From the NCBI RefSeq assembly GCF_050624435.1, contig NC_134546.1, forward strand, positions 41,309,501 to 41,373,500: a DNA stretch of 64,000 nt, written 5' to 3'. Of the stretch, positions 46,874 to 57,642 are shown in pieces (within the stretch, counting starts at the first letter, position 1; the number at the start of each line of letters is the position of its first letter). The notes beneath the pieces are model-generated. The model had not been told where the DNA came from and did not search any database. It worked only from the letters and a program-made list of their open reading frames with translations. A program made the translations under genes and the position numbers. This DNA is from Tenrec ecaudatus. Its lineage: Eukaryota; Chordata; Mammalia; Afrosoricida; Tenrecidae.

Positions 46874-47549
46874 GGGTTATTATTATTATATTTAAGTGTA
46901 CAAATTGTACTTACTCTCTGAGTTTCAATTCCAGTGTCATCGCCACCATGTAGCCTCCCCGGACTACTCTAGCCCACGAGGATTTCTTTGCAAGTTTTTA
47001 TCTGTGTACCACTCGGTCTCTTGGTGAGTGTCGATAGGCTGGTCCTGTCCCTTCATTATTTCATGTCTTTGCCTTTTTGGGGGGGGGCTATAAACTTCTT
47101 GATGATACAGGGTTTATATATTTCTTCTGTATTATCAATAAAAATACAAGTATGTTAAAATGCAAATTCTAAGGCAGAAAGTTACCCCTGCCCTCCACCC
47201 GCTCTGCAGAGTTGGCTCTGTGAATTCTTTGTTTCTGACAGGGAACATGATGAATGTGGAGTTCCACACTCAGTCTCTACTGAGGGCTCAGAAACACTTG
47301 ATAGATGGTTGGGATAGCTGTGATGGGTGAGGGAACTGGCAGGCGTAGAGAAAGGAGCCTATAAGGGAGTAGTTCCTGGATCTAGTGTCTCTTTCCCAAT
47401 GTCCAAGAATTATAAGTAAGTAATTTGTTATTTAAAAGTTATCTTTGGCTGCTGTTTGGTATTTGTTTGATTGCAATGGTCTCAGAAGCCACATTGAACA
47501 CAGTTTGTCACATGACAATTATATGTGCTGAATTATCCATAGACAAGAG
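46874..47549. other. Intron 6, nothing recognised
   Basis: Contains a G run at 47081-47088. No repeat named. Confidence 0.35.
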
Positions 47550-47731
47550 AAAGCCACTGCTGGCTAGTTGATTCTGACTCACGGCACCCTTCTAGGGCAG
47601 AGATTTGCCCCTGTGGGTTTCTGAGGGTGTAAACCTTTACAGGAGCAGAGACCCCCAGAGAACAACTGGGGTTTTGAACAGCAGACTTTGAGGTTAGCCG
47701 CCGAATGTGTAATCTACTACACCAGGGATCC
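47550..47731 (-). mobile_element. Afrotherian tRNA-derived SINE
   Basis: 'ggctagttgattctgactcacgg', 'cagcagactttgaggttagc', 'ctacaccagggatcc'. Confidence 0.82.
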
Positions 47732-48136
47732 CCCACACGGTCAAGTACTACACAAAAGCAGTGTGTCACCGACACCGGCTTTTAGAATCTCTTGGTACAG
47801 AAGTGAGCCCTCGGAGATAGTTCGTCTCTCCTTTCACGTCTACGACTTCATTTTAGAGTTGCCGTGGTCCACCTTCTTTCTTTTATTCCTTAAAAGTGAG
47901 CTCATTTATTGCCTCATCAAAACCCACAGGGCTGGAACTAAAGCAGAAAGCGTGAGAGGGAGATGAATGGGGGGAACAGACCTGAATATAATCACTAGGC
48001 TTTAATCGCTTTAGCTGGGGAAGGTTCCCAGGTCTTTGCTTCTGAGTGATTGGGCGAAGCAGGGCAGCTCAGGTGGAGACGGCAGAGGGAGGGAAACCAG
48101 ACAGGTCCATGGTGAGGAGGATGGGTGGATTTTTTA

Positions 48137-48312
48137 GCACAGTGTCCCTCAAACTTTAATGTGAATCTGAACAACTGACAACTTTGTGAAACACAGTGGC
48201 ATCTGAGTTAGCAGGTCTGGGTGCAGCCTGTAGAGATGCAGTTCTCACGAGTTTCCAGAAAATGCTGAAGGTATTGTTCCATGGACCATCCTGTGGTCCA
48301 AGGCTCAACAAG
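48137..48312 (+). mobile_element. MER5A-type hAT MITE
   Basis: 'cagtgtccctcaaactttaatg', 'gagttagcaggtctggg', 'gcagttctcacgagtttccag' in the MER5A order. Confidence 0.65.
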
Positions 48313-48754
48313 ACCCCAGGCAACAACATGAAAAGGAAAGAGCCTGTGAATTTGATAACCTGATGAGTGATTCTCAGCCAGGAAACTACAGCTTCTAAAT
48401 ATTAACATGTGTAGGAACCGGAGACTGCTGGTATTGGTTCATAAAGGGCTCCCAGGGGAAGGCAAAAATCAGGGAGAGAGAGGAGGGTCCACTAATCAAC
48501 TACGTTCCCAACTTGGAGAACATTTTCCCATACTTTTCCCCGTAGCAATCCTGACATTTCTCAGTGTCACCCAGGGCAATCGAGCCTCTCTAGGCTGTGT
48601 TGTCTCTCTTTCAGGCTTTCCAGACACACACTGGCAGTGTCATCCTTTGGAGAGAAGACATTGAATCACTTCATTCTAGTTTGACGCCCCCAGGCTGGGA
48701 ATTTGCATCTCTACCCCAAGCTCTCCTATGTATTTTTTAAGGATATGTATGTAT

Positions 48755-48900
48755 ACTAAGAATCACCTGGGGATCTTGTTAAATTATAGATTGTAATGCA
48801 GTTGACCTGGGGTGGAAATACAAATTCTCAGCCAGGGGTAGGTGAGGGCCAAAATAGTTCTTAGTTCTAGTTGGAAATGCGTTGGTTGAGAATCCATTAG
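48755..48900 (+). mobile_element. MER5/MER58-type MITE fragment
   Basis: 'aagaatcacctggggatcttgttaaa', 'gacctggggtggaaatac', 'ggttgagaatcc' terminus. Confidence 0.5.
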
Positions 48901-48919
48901 GTTAGTGTTAAACTGGATT

Positions 48920-49561
48920 TAATTCTTGTTTGCCATGTTGGACTGTGTGGTAGTTACATAATTTCATGTCAACTTGAAGATATATAAGAGGGTAGGGCTG
49001 TTGTTTAGCCTGTCAGTCAGGTCACAGACTGTTGGTGACACCTTGTGGGCGTAACCTTCTCATAAGGAAGGCCCTGTTAACCTCCCCAGCTCTACCACCC
49101 CCCCACCCCCCTGCCTTCACTTTCCTGCTGGCCGACCCTTGTTGCTGCCAGAGCCCTGAAGATGCGCCCACTGCCATTGGATCCAAGGGCCTTTCCATCA
49201 CCTGCCTGTGATCTTCCTGCATTCTGCACCCTTGCCTGTGGCTATGTGACTATGAAGAGGGACTTACGGACTCATATTGGACTTAGGGACTTGAGTTGGA
49301 CTGGGCTGGTTTCCTGTGACATAACTACTTCTTGATATAAAGCTCTTCCTTACGCATGTTTGAGTGTCACTGGATTTGTTTTTCCGGCCTACCACAGACT
49401 GCTAACCACAAGGTCAGGAGTCAAAGCCATCAGCTGCTCCAGATGAGGCTTTCTGGTCCCATAAAGCATCACAGTCCCAGAAACCCACAGGGGCGGGTTT
49501 ACCCTGCCTTATAGGGTCACAATGAGTTGGGATGGGCTCGATGACAGTGAGTTGGTTTTAT
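48920..49561 (+). mobile_element. Afrotherian SINE split by an LTR
   Basis: A short 5' portion ends at 48945 ('atgttggactg'); the rest resumes at 49397 with 'ctaaccacaaggtc' and runs to 'gggctcgatgacagtgag'. The left limit is approximate. Confidence 0.75.
48946..49396 (+). mobile_element. Solo LTR, ERVL-like, exact 5-bp TSD
   Basis: Starts TGTGGTAG, ends 'cctaccaca'. gactg occurs at both 48941-48945 and 49397-49401. 451 bp, same family as 12491-12987. Confidence 0.88.
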
Positions 49562-49884
<323 letters not shown>

Positions 49885-49959
49885 AGAATGAAGTTAAGTT
49901 CGGAGGAGAAGATCATTGTAACATCTGGAAGCTGCTGGAGGCCTGTATTACAGATGCTT
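49885..49959 (-). CDS. LHCGR: LHCGR exon 5 (LRR)
   Basis: 75 nt. Acceptor AG at 49961-49960 ('gaatcacag'), donor GTAAGTA at 49884-49878. Encodes S-I-C-N-T-G-L-Q-Q-L-P-D-V-T-M-I-F-S-S-E, then L-N-F-I-L, one leucine-rich repeat. Confidence 0.97.
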
Positions 49960-50156
49960 CTGTGATTCGAGGTGCGGCCGTAAAGAAGGCAGAGAGGAGG
50001 CAAAAGTAACCGGCATTGAGACATCAAGATAAAGCAAGCACAGAGACACTCTGCAAACACCACGTTCACATTAAATGGAAAACAATTAAACTCAGTTTTG
50101 TCAGGGACACTTTCAGAAGATGCAGACCAAAACAATTTAAAACTCCCTAATCCTCC
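49960..50156. other. Intron 4, next to exon 5
   Basis: Nothing recognised beyond the splice acceptor. Confidence 0.4.
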
Positions 50157-50359
50157 GGGAGGAGGCACCGTGGCGTGGTGGGTGCGATTGAGCTATGAAC
50201 CGCAAGGCCAATGGCTTGCAAACAGCAGCTGCTCCTTGGGGAAATGGTGAGACTTTCTATTCCCATGGAGTTACAGTTTCAGAAATGCCAGGGACAGTTC
50301 TAGCCTGTCCTGTAGGGTCACTCTGAGTCAGAATTGACTCATTGGCAGTGAGTTTGGAA
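50157..50359 (+). mobile_element. Afrotherian tRNA-derived SINE, full length
   Basis: 'ggaggcaccgtggcgtggtggg', 'gaaccgcaaggccaatggc', 'gcctgtcctgtagggtcac', tail 'ttgactcattggcagtgag'. Lies 200 bp upstream of exon 5 in gene sense. Confidence 0.9.
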
Positions 50360-51861
50360 TCCGAAGGGAAAAGTTACTCTAATGACTGCTATTCAGATAT
50401 TTAGGGGCTGGGGCCATATATTTAGATCTTTCTCATTTAGATTTATATTCCAACCAGTCTTCCTATTGCAGTGATTGCGTTTTCCTATTGTGCGACCTTC
50501 AATTTCCTGTGGTAATTAGTTTCTTCTACACTCTTGATAGTTCCAGGAAGTATCCTTCTACTTTGGAACAGGCTTTAACACTTCAGGAAGATTATTCTCT
50601 GTGTGAGAAATTAATATCTATTGTTATGAAAATCCTGCAGCCACTTTGTGCGTTAGCAAGTTCTTCCTTGTGTCTCGTGAATATCACAAACATTCTCTGG
50701 GTGTTCGGAGCTACTCAAGACTTCTCTTTTATTTAGCTCGCACCCAAAAGAGAGAGAGAGCACAGTAAAAGGGTGAATTAAAGGGTTTCTTCAGAAGAGT
50801 CTGGACACCTGAATTCTTCCACTTGATTTTTAAATGCGCTTGGCAGGGACTTTGGACAAGGGGTTTAAACCCATGGGCACCCCACTGACAACCAAAGATA
50901 GCCAGGTTCTGTTGTGGCTCTTTTGACCTCGTCTTTCTCCACGTCCTCAGATGCTGCTTCACCCTTGCTTCTCTGGCTGCGATGGCAGTGGGGCTGAGAC
51001 TGCAACACGTACTGTGTGTCTGAGCCATGCCCCTTTTAGGGCTTGCAAAGGCCACTTCATCAAGGTAATGACACCTAAATATGGCTGTGAATGTGGGTGC
51101 CGGGACTGTGCTGGTCTTTCTGAAGTGGTTGATGCCAAAGTGTGCTTATGTGTCCTGCAGAATCCCTGGGCACTTGGCAAAATTGGAGGCCTAGGGTGGA
51201 GCTGTCTGTTCTGTGGGGGAGAAGACCAAGGAGCTCCCAGGAGCCTTAAGGTTCCGGAGAGATGGCTCTCCCTCATTCCTCCCCACCCTGCTTTTTATTT
51301 TTGGATGTTGCGGATTTAAAATCTTGGTAATTTTATGCAATTTATCAGGAGGAAGAGAGAGGGCATTTGAATAAGGATGATTTAACATTTTCAGCGTGAA
51401 TAAGAAATGATTGGATATGCGAGACAGTCCATCGTGGTAAGTTTAACGATGGCTTCTAATTTCTGAGTTGCTGGCTGTGAATCACTTGGGCTCTCGCGAT
51501 GCTCTGGTGGACTTGGTAAGATTTAATGGGGACTAGAAAATGACGACTTCATTCCTATGGCACCGTGCCCACCTCAAGGCAATGCTTAGTGAATGGATGT
51601 GGCCATATGAGATTAAGCATGTCAGTAATTCTCAACCAGGAGTGGGGTCGAGTCCCCTGTTCCTCCCTATCGTTGTCTGCTCTCATCACCTTGGTCTTGG
51701 AGATTCAGACCCTGTATAAAGTGTATGACCCCTCATTCCAGCCTCTAACTTTTAAATCACCACAAAGTGGTGATGCGGCCTCGGGCACTTGGGGCAGAAA
51801 AAATATGGGGAATGCTGCCAGGTGGGAAATCACCAAGCATGGCGATAAGCACGGAATGACG
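50360..51861. other. Intron 4, no recognised repeat
   Basis: The longest stretch here without an insertion I can name. Short frames lack family resemblance. Confidence 0.4.
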
Positions 51862-52057
51862 TTGGGTGTTGGTAGCTGTTTGCCATGCATGAAGGCCCCA
51901 TGCGGCAGAGCAGACCTGCTCTTAGGGGTTTTTGGTGTCATCTCTATGGAAGCACATCACCAGGTCTCCTTCTGCCAGAGCCATGGGGTAAGCTTGAACA
52001 GACGACCTTGTACTCAGCAGTTGACCACTTAAGCATTATATTGCCAGGGTTCCTTAG
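51862..52057 (-). mobile_element. Afrotherian SINE, first of three in a row
   Basis: Diverged: 'gggtttttggtgtcatc', 'gacgaccttgtactcagcag', 'attgccagggttcc'. Confidence 0.65.
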
Positions 52058-52065
52058 CACATAAC

Positions 52066-52244
52066 CCCTGTTGCCCATGCTGATTCTGACTCATAGCAAC
52101 CCTGTAGGGCAGCGTAGAACACTCCCATGGTAGGTCCAAGGCTGTGAATCTTTAGGAAAGCAGATTGCCACCTGGTGGCCTCCAGTGGCCGACATTCTGG
52201 TTGGCAGCTGAGCAAATAACCGCTGCACCACCAGGGTTCCTTTA
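52066..52244 (-). mobile_element. Afrotherian SINE, second of three
   Basis: 'attctgactcatagcaaccctgtagggc', 'ggttggcagctgagc', 'ctgcaccaccagggttcc'. Confidence 0.8.
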
Positions 52245-52254
52245 GTACCTAATA

Positions 52255-52428
52255 TCCAAATACCCAAACTCAGTGCCCCTGAGTCAATTCTATAGAGGGT
52301 TTCCTAGACTGTAAATCTCCACCGGAGCTGACAGCCTCATATTTCTCCTCTGGAGGGGTTGGTATGTTTGAACTTCCAACCTTGTGGTTAAGCAGCCCAG
52401 CACCTAATCCCTAGGGCCACTGGGATTT
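52255..52428 (-). mobile_element. Afrotherian SINE, third of three
   Basis: 'aaactcagtgcccctgagtc', 'cctagactgtaaatctcc', 'aaccttgtggttaagcagcc'; a deletion removed the middle of the tail. Confidence 0.78.
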
Positions 52429-52738
52429 TAACCCCCTACTGCTATTGTGGGGGTTCTCCTATTGCAAGTATTTACCTAAAACATGATATTTTTTCTAATC
52501 ATCTGGAGCCCCACGGTGCATGTAGATGATTAGTGTTGCTTGGTATTTAAGTGGATACTTGCCACACGTGAGTGCGCCAAAATAGTCGCGTGAAACCAAA
52601 CCTTCCTCTAAATGGGTCTGCGCAGTTCACCAAGGGTCACCTGGGTTTGGTTAAAACTATTCTCCTTCACCCTTTGTTCTAATTTTCATCAAGCGCCCTC
52701 TTCCCCTCTGCAGCTGCTTAAAAAGGAATCTTGCTTAC
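52429..52738. other. Intron 4, next to exon 4
   Basis: Nothing recognised; donor GTAAGC at 52738-52733. Confidence 0.4.
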
Positions 52739-52813
52739 AGGTATTTTAACCGAGGGAGATTTGTGAATGCTCCAGCTTCGATGAGCACCAGGCTCTTGGT
52801 GTTCTGGACCAAT
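52739..52813 (-). CDS. LHCGR: LHCGR exon 4 (LRR)
   Basis: 75 nt. Acceptor 'cccccacag' at 52815-52814, donor GTAAGC. Encodes (I)-L-V-Q-N-T-K-S-L-V-L-I-E-A-G-A-F-T-N-L, then P-R-L-K-Y-L. The segment K-S-L-V-L-I-E differs from the more usual K-N-L-R-Y-I-E at several positions of the hormone-facing strand. Confidence 0.97.
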
Positions 52814-53187
52814 CTGTGGGGGAAAAGCAGCAATTTAATAGTGTACATTGTTTGGGATGCACAAGGCCATATTGCCAGGGAATGCTGGCTAAAAATCGCA
52901 ACAATAGAATCAAGCGATTTCTGTATATTTGAGAGATGCCCCTGAGCCGAGGGGAATGCCTGGGAAGGGATGATGAGAACCCGCTGCTGAGTTCCAGGAA
53001 ACTCTGCTCTCAATCTCCTTCCAGGTGGTGGGAAAAGCACATGTGGGAGACAGCACCAACTCCTAACTCCAAGCCTTCCAGGGCTCCTAGCCAAGTAAGC
53101 AGGTCATACCTTATGGAGGAGCCTGCATGCGAGGAGTCACAGGAGGTTTTGCTCCCAGGACAGACGAGCAAATTAGCTCTGGTCAGC
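52814..53187. other. Intron 3, proximal part
   Basis: No repeat recognised. Confidence 0.35.
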
Positions 53188-53303
53188 AAGGAGCCCCGGT
53201 GGGCAGTTCAAGCCCATCAGCTGCTCTACTTACAGCCTTGCAAACCCCACATAGAGTGACTATGAGTCAGATCTGAGGATGGGGGTGGGGTAGGTTTGGG
53301 TTC
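53188..53303 (+). mobile_element. Afrotherian SINE, internally deleted
   Basis: 'aaggagccccggtgggcagttcaag' shows a head joined straight to the B-box-like part; tail 'gactatgagtcagatctg'. Confidence 0.75.
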
Positions 53304-53439
53304 CACACTCTTGGTCTTAGACTGGTACCCACATGGCTCCATGATTCAGAGGGGAATCCAGTCTGTGGGAAAACACCATGCAGTACCCAAGGGCTTGTAC
53401 TTTTGATTTTTTTAAAATCTCATGCCCATTTTATGAAGT

Positions 53440-53650
53440 CCCTAGCTGATGCAGACAGTGAATGTGCTTGGCTGGTAACTAAAAGGTTGTAGGTTTGGGG
53501 TCACCCAGAGGCACCTCGGGTGGCATGCCGGGCAATCTACTCCTGAAAGAGCAGCACTTGACAACTCGGAGCAGCACGGCTGGATCGTGACAGCCAGCTG
53601 ATCTCTATGGAATGCACTCAGTGACCCCTGGGAGTATGGCCCCCTGAGTT
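53440..53650 (+). mobile_element. Older afrotherian SINE subtype
   Basis: 'ggctggtaactaaaaggttgtagg', 'cacccagaggcacctcggg', 'gcaatctactcctgaaag' follow the older subtype also seen at 6546-6760. Confidence 0.6.
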
Positions 53651-54084
53651 CATTTGCTGCGTGTTGATGCAGTGTCACTTCCCTGCCCTGAGCTAGTGTT
53701 CCCGTCTATAACCGTGTTATAATACTCAATACCCTTCCCACCCTGCAGGATGATATGTAGTAAATGCTTAAAGGGATAATGCATGAGAGGGGTGTAGCCA
53801 CGGTTAAAAAAAACCCCTCAAGAACCAAGATCCAGTTAGGGTCCGTGAGAGGACTATTGTTTGTGATTGTCATGAGCCCACACGTGATTCTGTCTCACCC
53901 CAAGTCCAGATTCCCCTGTTGGCACTCACCTATCATTACTTCGAATTACTTTGTAATTGGTGAATTTCATCTTCCTTGATGTACATCAGGCAGGACTTGC
54001 CTGAGGTTTGGATACCACTCACACCCATATAGATCACTAATTCTTTTTAGATAGTGATCGAACCATGAACAGGAAGGCCTCGTG
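53651..54084. other. Intron 3, nothing recognised
   Basis: No repeat or exon identified. Confidence 0.35.
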
Positions 54085-54480
54085 ATACAGCCGAAAGTGC
54101 TCTGGCTTTGACGAAAGAGCACGTGGGTTTGAATCCCAGCCTGCCAACGTCAAAGGTGTCACTGGGATTTCACTCCTCCTCCTGCACAAGAGCAGTCACC
54201 ACCCTACTTTGCAGGGTAGCTGTAAGATTCAAATGATACAGCTTAGAGCAGTGGTCCTCACCCTTCCTAATGCCGTGACCCTGGAATACGGTTCCTCATG
54301 TGGTGGTGACCCCATATGTGGGCCTGGAGATGGACAGAGGAGTGGCGTCTTGGTTTCGAGGACCATTGGAAGTGTGGTCTTAGGTGACCCCTGTGAAAGG
54401 GTCGTTGGAAGGTGTCGTGATCCCCAGGGTGAGAACTGCTGGCTTAGAGGAATGCCCAGGTGCAGGTGCTTAACAAACGT
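54085..54480 (+). mobile_element. MIR SINE split by SPIN
   Basis: 'gctctggctttgacgaaag', 'gtgggtttgaatcccagcctg', 'cagggtagctgtaagattcaaatgata' are the MIR core; the 3' part resumes after the SPIN with 'gaatgcccaggtgcaggtgc'. Confidence 0.7.
54249..54441. mobile_element. SPIN hAT element, exact 8-bp TSD
   Basis: gcttagag at 54241-54248 and 54442-54449 flank 193 bp starting 'cagtggtcctcacccttcc' and ending 'ggtgagaactgctg'. The centre keeps 'ggacagaggagtggcgtc', part of the autonomous SPIN, unlike the AT-rich MITE-type copies. Confidence 0.93.
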
Positions 54481-54944
54481 TCCTAATACTCTCCCCCTCA
54501 CTCTCAAAGCTCCCAGGCAGCAGAAGGCCGAGTTCAGGAGAAAAGGGAGCAGGTTCTCCGCCTCAAAAACGGAATTGAGACAGTCTCTTCCCATCCTTTT
54601 TGTGAGCTGGGGGTTGGGGAGGGGAGAAGACGATTCAGAATGGATTCCAGAAGAGAAGTATTTCCAAAACATCACAACAACCAAACAAAAACAAATGCAA
54701 CACCAACAGGCCCAACACAGGGCGGGTAAGCGAGAAGCATTTACTGAATGAAGGCAGATGCCAATACAGCTCCCAACAGCGGGTTCATGGTCTCTAAGCT
54801 CCTTTCCGTGTTTTGCCCCCACCGCTCCACGTGCTCTAAGCTCTCCCCTCCCTAGGGCAGGAGTGACTTGGCCGGCCTCCGCAATGCCCATTTTAATTTC
54901 CAACTTTATGTTGTGATGTTTCAGAGTTTATACAGCACCCAGGG

Positions 54945-54968
54945 AGTTGCCGTTGTCACCATGGCAAC
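54945..54968. promoter_or_regulatory. Possible RFX/X-box-like palindrome
   Basis: AGTTGCC followed 9 bp later by ATGGCAACC gives inverted half sites (GTTGCC / GGCAAC) as in RFX sites, with a second, imperfect GTTGTC half between. Position is intron 3; function unproven. Confidence 0.3.
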
Positions 54969-55019
54969 CTCCAGGCCACTGCAGTGAGAGAAATTAGCGC
55001 CTGCCCAGGCCTAGTGATG

Positions 55020-55136
55020 GTGGCAGTCGGTCCGCTTGCAGGCCGAGCAGGGGATGCTCGCGTACAAACACCAAGCGGGCTCCGGCCAGCGAGGGCAGTC
55101 GCGTCGGGCAATAAGCGATGTGTTAGCGGTGCTTAC
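55020..55136. promoter_or_regulatory. CpG-dense intronic spot beside exon 3
   Basis: I count about 13 CpGs in 105 bp, far above the surrounding intron. It sits directly past the exon 3 donor. Could be a small CpG island, a residue of an inserted element, or an unmethylated regulatory site. Confidence 0.4.
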
Positions 55137-55211
55137 ATTTCAGACAGATTGAGAAGGCTGTCAAAGGCATTAGCTTCTATCCTTGCCAGGGAGTCACTCT
55201 GAGAGATTTCA
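55137..55211 (-). CDS. LHCGR: LHCGR exon 3 (LRR)
   Basis: 75 nt. Acceptor 'ctaccctag' at 55213-55212, donor GTAAGC at 55136-55131. Encodes E-I-S-Q-S-D-S-L-A-R-I-E-A-N-A-F-D-S-L-L, then N-L-S-E. The NLS glycosylation sequon is kept. The phase joins to A-A-A-A-T at the end of exon 2 (K, then I). Confidence 0.97.
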
Positions 55212-57230
55212 CTAGGGTAGAAAAGAAAAAAAAAAAGCAACATGACTGAAATGGTTGTGTCCGTCCGGTAATGAGCTCTGTGTGCGACCCCCTCCCCCAC
55301 CATGGGGCTCCAGGTGGAGGAGATGGGGGCTCAGGGTCATCCTCATACCATAAGGAACGTCTCCTTTAAGAGGAGTCTGGGGGGTGGGGGGAGGGGGGGA
55401 CTCACGGCCAGGCACAGCAGAAGTGTACATTTCATTAAGCCCTGTTTGCGTGATAGGGTTGTTTCTTATTTATACGCGCTCACCGGCACCGATGGTTAGG
55501 CATGGACAGGCCTCTGAGAAGACCTCCTGTGCTTCAGCCCTGGGAGTCACAGTCTTGGGGAGACAGGGAAGTAGTGTGGGCATGGAGTCCAGGACTAGCA
55601 TCAGGCTTCCTGGAAGCCCAATTCCATCACTCTGGGGAGGTTTGGATTTGATGGATCAGAAATGTCAACTCCTGGCTCCCCCCCAAATCCTTTTCTGAGA
55701 CCCTGCCTGTGGTAACGGTCCACGAGTTGTCATTTTCTCCCTCTGTGAGCATATTGAGGACACATGTGGCCTGGCACATAGAGAATGGATGAATGGACAA
55801 ACAGGTGCATGAATGGATTTCAACAACAACAACAACACAAAGGTCAAGCAGCCAGCGCTGCCGTACACCACAACCCAAGCGTGCATGCGATATTACTGTT
55901 CACAGAGGATCTCAGCATAAGCTCCCATTTGCTACCTGCTGAGGAAGAAAAAAATCTCTACTGCCAAATTGTCTTTTGCACATTTCCAAGGTCAATGCTC
56001 CCTGAATGCTTCTGACTTGATGAGAGCTTTACCCCACAGAAGGGCAGAGTCCCAGGCAGTTAATGTCTTTTTTGAACAACAGAGTAATGGATTGTTCCTG
56101 GGCTGATTCACTCGGTTCCTACCTAATGGTTTGCTTATTTAACTGTGGTTGCTTTTCTCACTGGGCGGTCTTAATGCATTAAAAGTCATCAAAATTCAAC
56201 TTTTAAACTTGAGAGCAGAGGCGCTAAGGGGGAGGCTCAAGCAAATGGACTTTTCTGTAGCTTACAATGCCATTCCTAGAATCTGCAATAATTCTTGAAC
56301 AATTATGTTTATTATCTTCATAGCTTGCGAATGCCTTACAGAGCACTCAGAAATTCTCGGAGGAGCCAGGATTTATCTTGGAGCTTCAGATGCGCCAAGG
56401 AATTAAATGGCTTTGGGTTCAGATTAACTTTCAAGAGGAGGCTGGGATACTGGGAGTCCTTCCAATGTCCTCTCTCTCTGTCTCTGTCTCTGTTTCTGGC
56501 TTGGTGGCTCACTAGTTAAAGAGCTCAGCTGCTAGTCAGTGGGTTGGTGGTTAGAAGCCACCAGCAGCTCCACCGTCTACTGTAAAGCTTGTTGGGCTTA
56601 CGTGCCCTTGTGTCAGGCCATTTCATTCTATTTGATAGGCTAGCTATGCGTTGGAATTGGCTTGAAGGCGGTGCGTCTCACCTTCTAAGGAACAAAGGAT
56701 TAAAAGTGTATCTGCACAAATGTGAAATCACACGACATGATCAGGTTGCTTTACACTCTTGCAAATGCCTTGCATCAGTGCAGATTTTAAAACCATGTTT
56801 TGGACCTACATTTATTATGTTTTAGGTACCAAGATTATCTTCTGATGCTCAATAAACTTCCAACTCATCTTCTTCTATGTGGATGTTATCTCCATGCGAC
56901 CCGGGGGATGAGCTGCTCTAGCAGAAGCAGTTTTCATGACTGGAATCTATCTTCCTTTCCACTTGAGGAGTTTATCATCACTTATCAAAAGGCAGTCAGT
57001 TCTTTGAAGCAAGGTTAATTACCTGGATTTTAACGACTGTTGAACATCATACTCTTCCTGCAAAGGGTCCTGTACATTATTTGTATTGATATAGATAAAA
57101 AATATCAGGGTTTCCTAAAGACAATTTCTCTCCTAGAAAAATTATCTCCTTTGAGTTGCATTTTCTCTAAGGGGAAAAAAAATTCCCATTCCCATTACAA
57201 ATGTCTTTTGATCTGCAGTATCTTACTTAC
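55212..57230. other. Intron 2, no nameable repeat
   Basis: About 2 kb. G-rich run at 55378-55400, a (CAA)n patch at 55821-55836 and a short (CTCTGT)n patch at 56470-56495. A degraded SINE is possible at 56500-56680 ('ggcttggtggctcactagtt', 'gctatgcgttggaattggc'), tentatively. The exon 2 donor is GTAAGTA at 57230-57224. Confidence 0.45.
56498..56678 (+). mobile_element. Probable afrotherian SINE, diverged
   Basis: 'ggcttggtggctcactagttaaagagc', 'cagctgctagtcagtggg', 'gccaccagcagctccacc', 'gctatgcgttggaattgg' in SINE order. Confidence 0.6.
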
Positions 57231-57302
57231 ATTTTTATGATCTCATTAAGTCCTCTGAAAGCTTGTGATGGGATTACTTTGACAGGGAGATAGGTGAGTG
57301 AT
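57231..57302 (-). CDS. LHCGR: LHCGR exon 2 (first full LRR)
   Basis: 72 nt. Acceptor 'ttttctag' at 57304-57303, donor GTAAGTA. Encodes [20 protein letters not shown], then I-I-K. This is the 5'-most exon in the window; its first base completes a codon begun in exon 1. Confidence 0.97.
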
Positions 57303-57524
57303 CTAGAAAAGAAAAAAAGAAATGCCAACAGTTTAAGATCAGGAGCCTTTTAAGTTTATGAACAAAGTAAGTGTGGACGTGTGTGCAGATGTGTTCACGT
57401 ATGTCACTCCTGAGTTACCAACCACTGGATCCACTGGATTCACGTTAATAAAGACATGTGCTGTGACTCATTCCTGGGGTCAGTATCAAGCAGTGTACAA
57501 TCTAATGGTGAAGATGATTACTTT
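57303..57524. other. Intron 1, next to exon 2
   Basis: No repeat recognised. Confidence 0.35.
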
Positions 57525-57642
57525 TGGGATTTGGGAGTCAGACACCACTTGATTCAAATTTCAGCTCTCCTCCTGCTTGTGAGACTCTGAGTATGTTATT
57601 AGACATGACATGAAGCCTTCTGTGCTTTACCTCCGTCTCTCG
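57525..57642 (+). mobile_element. MIR-like SINE fragment
   Basis: 'gggagtcagacaccacttg', 'caaatttcagctctcc', 'ttgtgagactctgagtatgttatt' resemble the MIR core. Confidence 0.55.

Noticed and set aside
54229-54903. 224-codon open frame on the minus strand
   Set aside because: It crosses a SPIN element and a MIR, has no splice context and no family resemblance.
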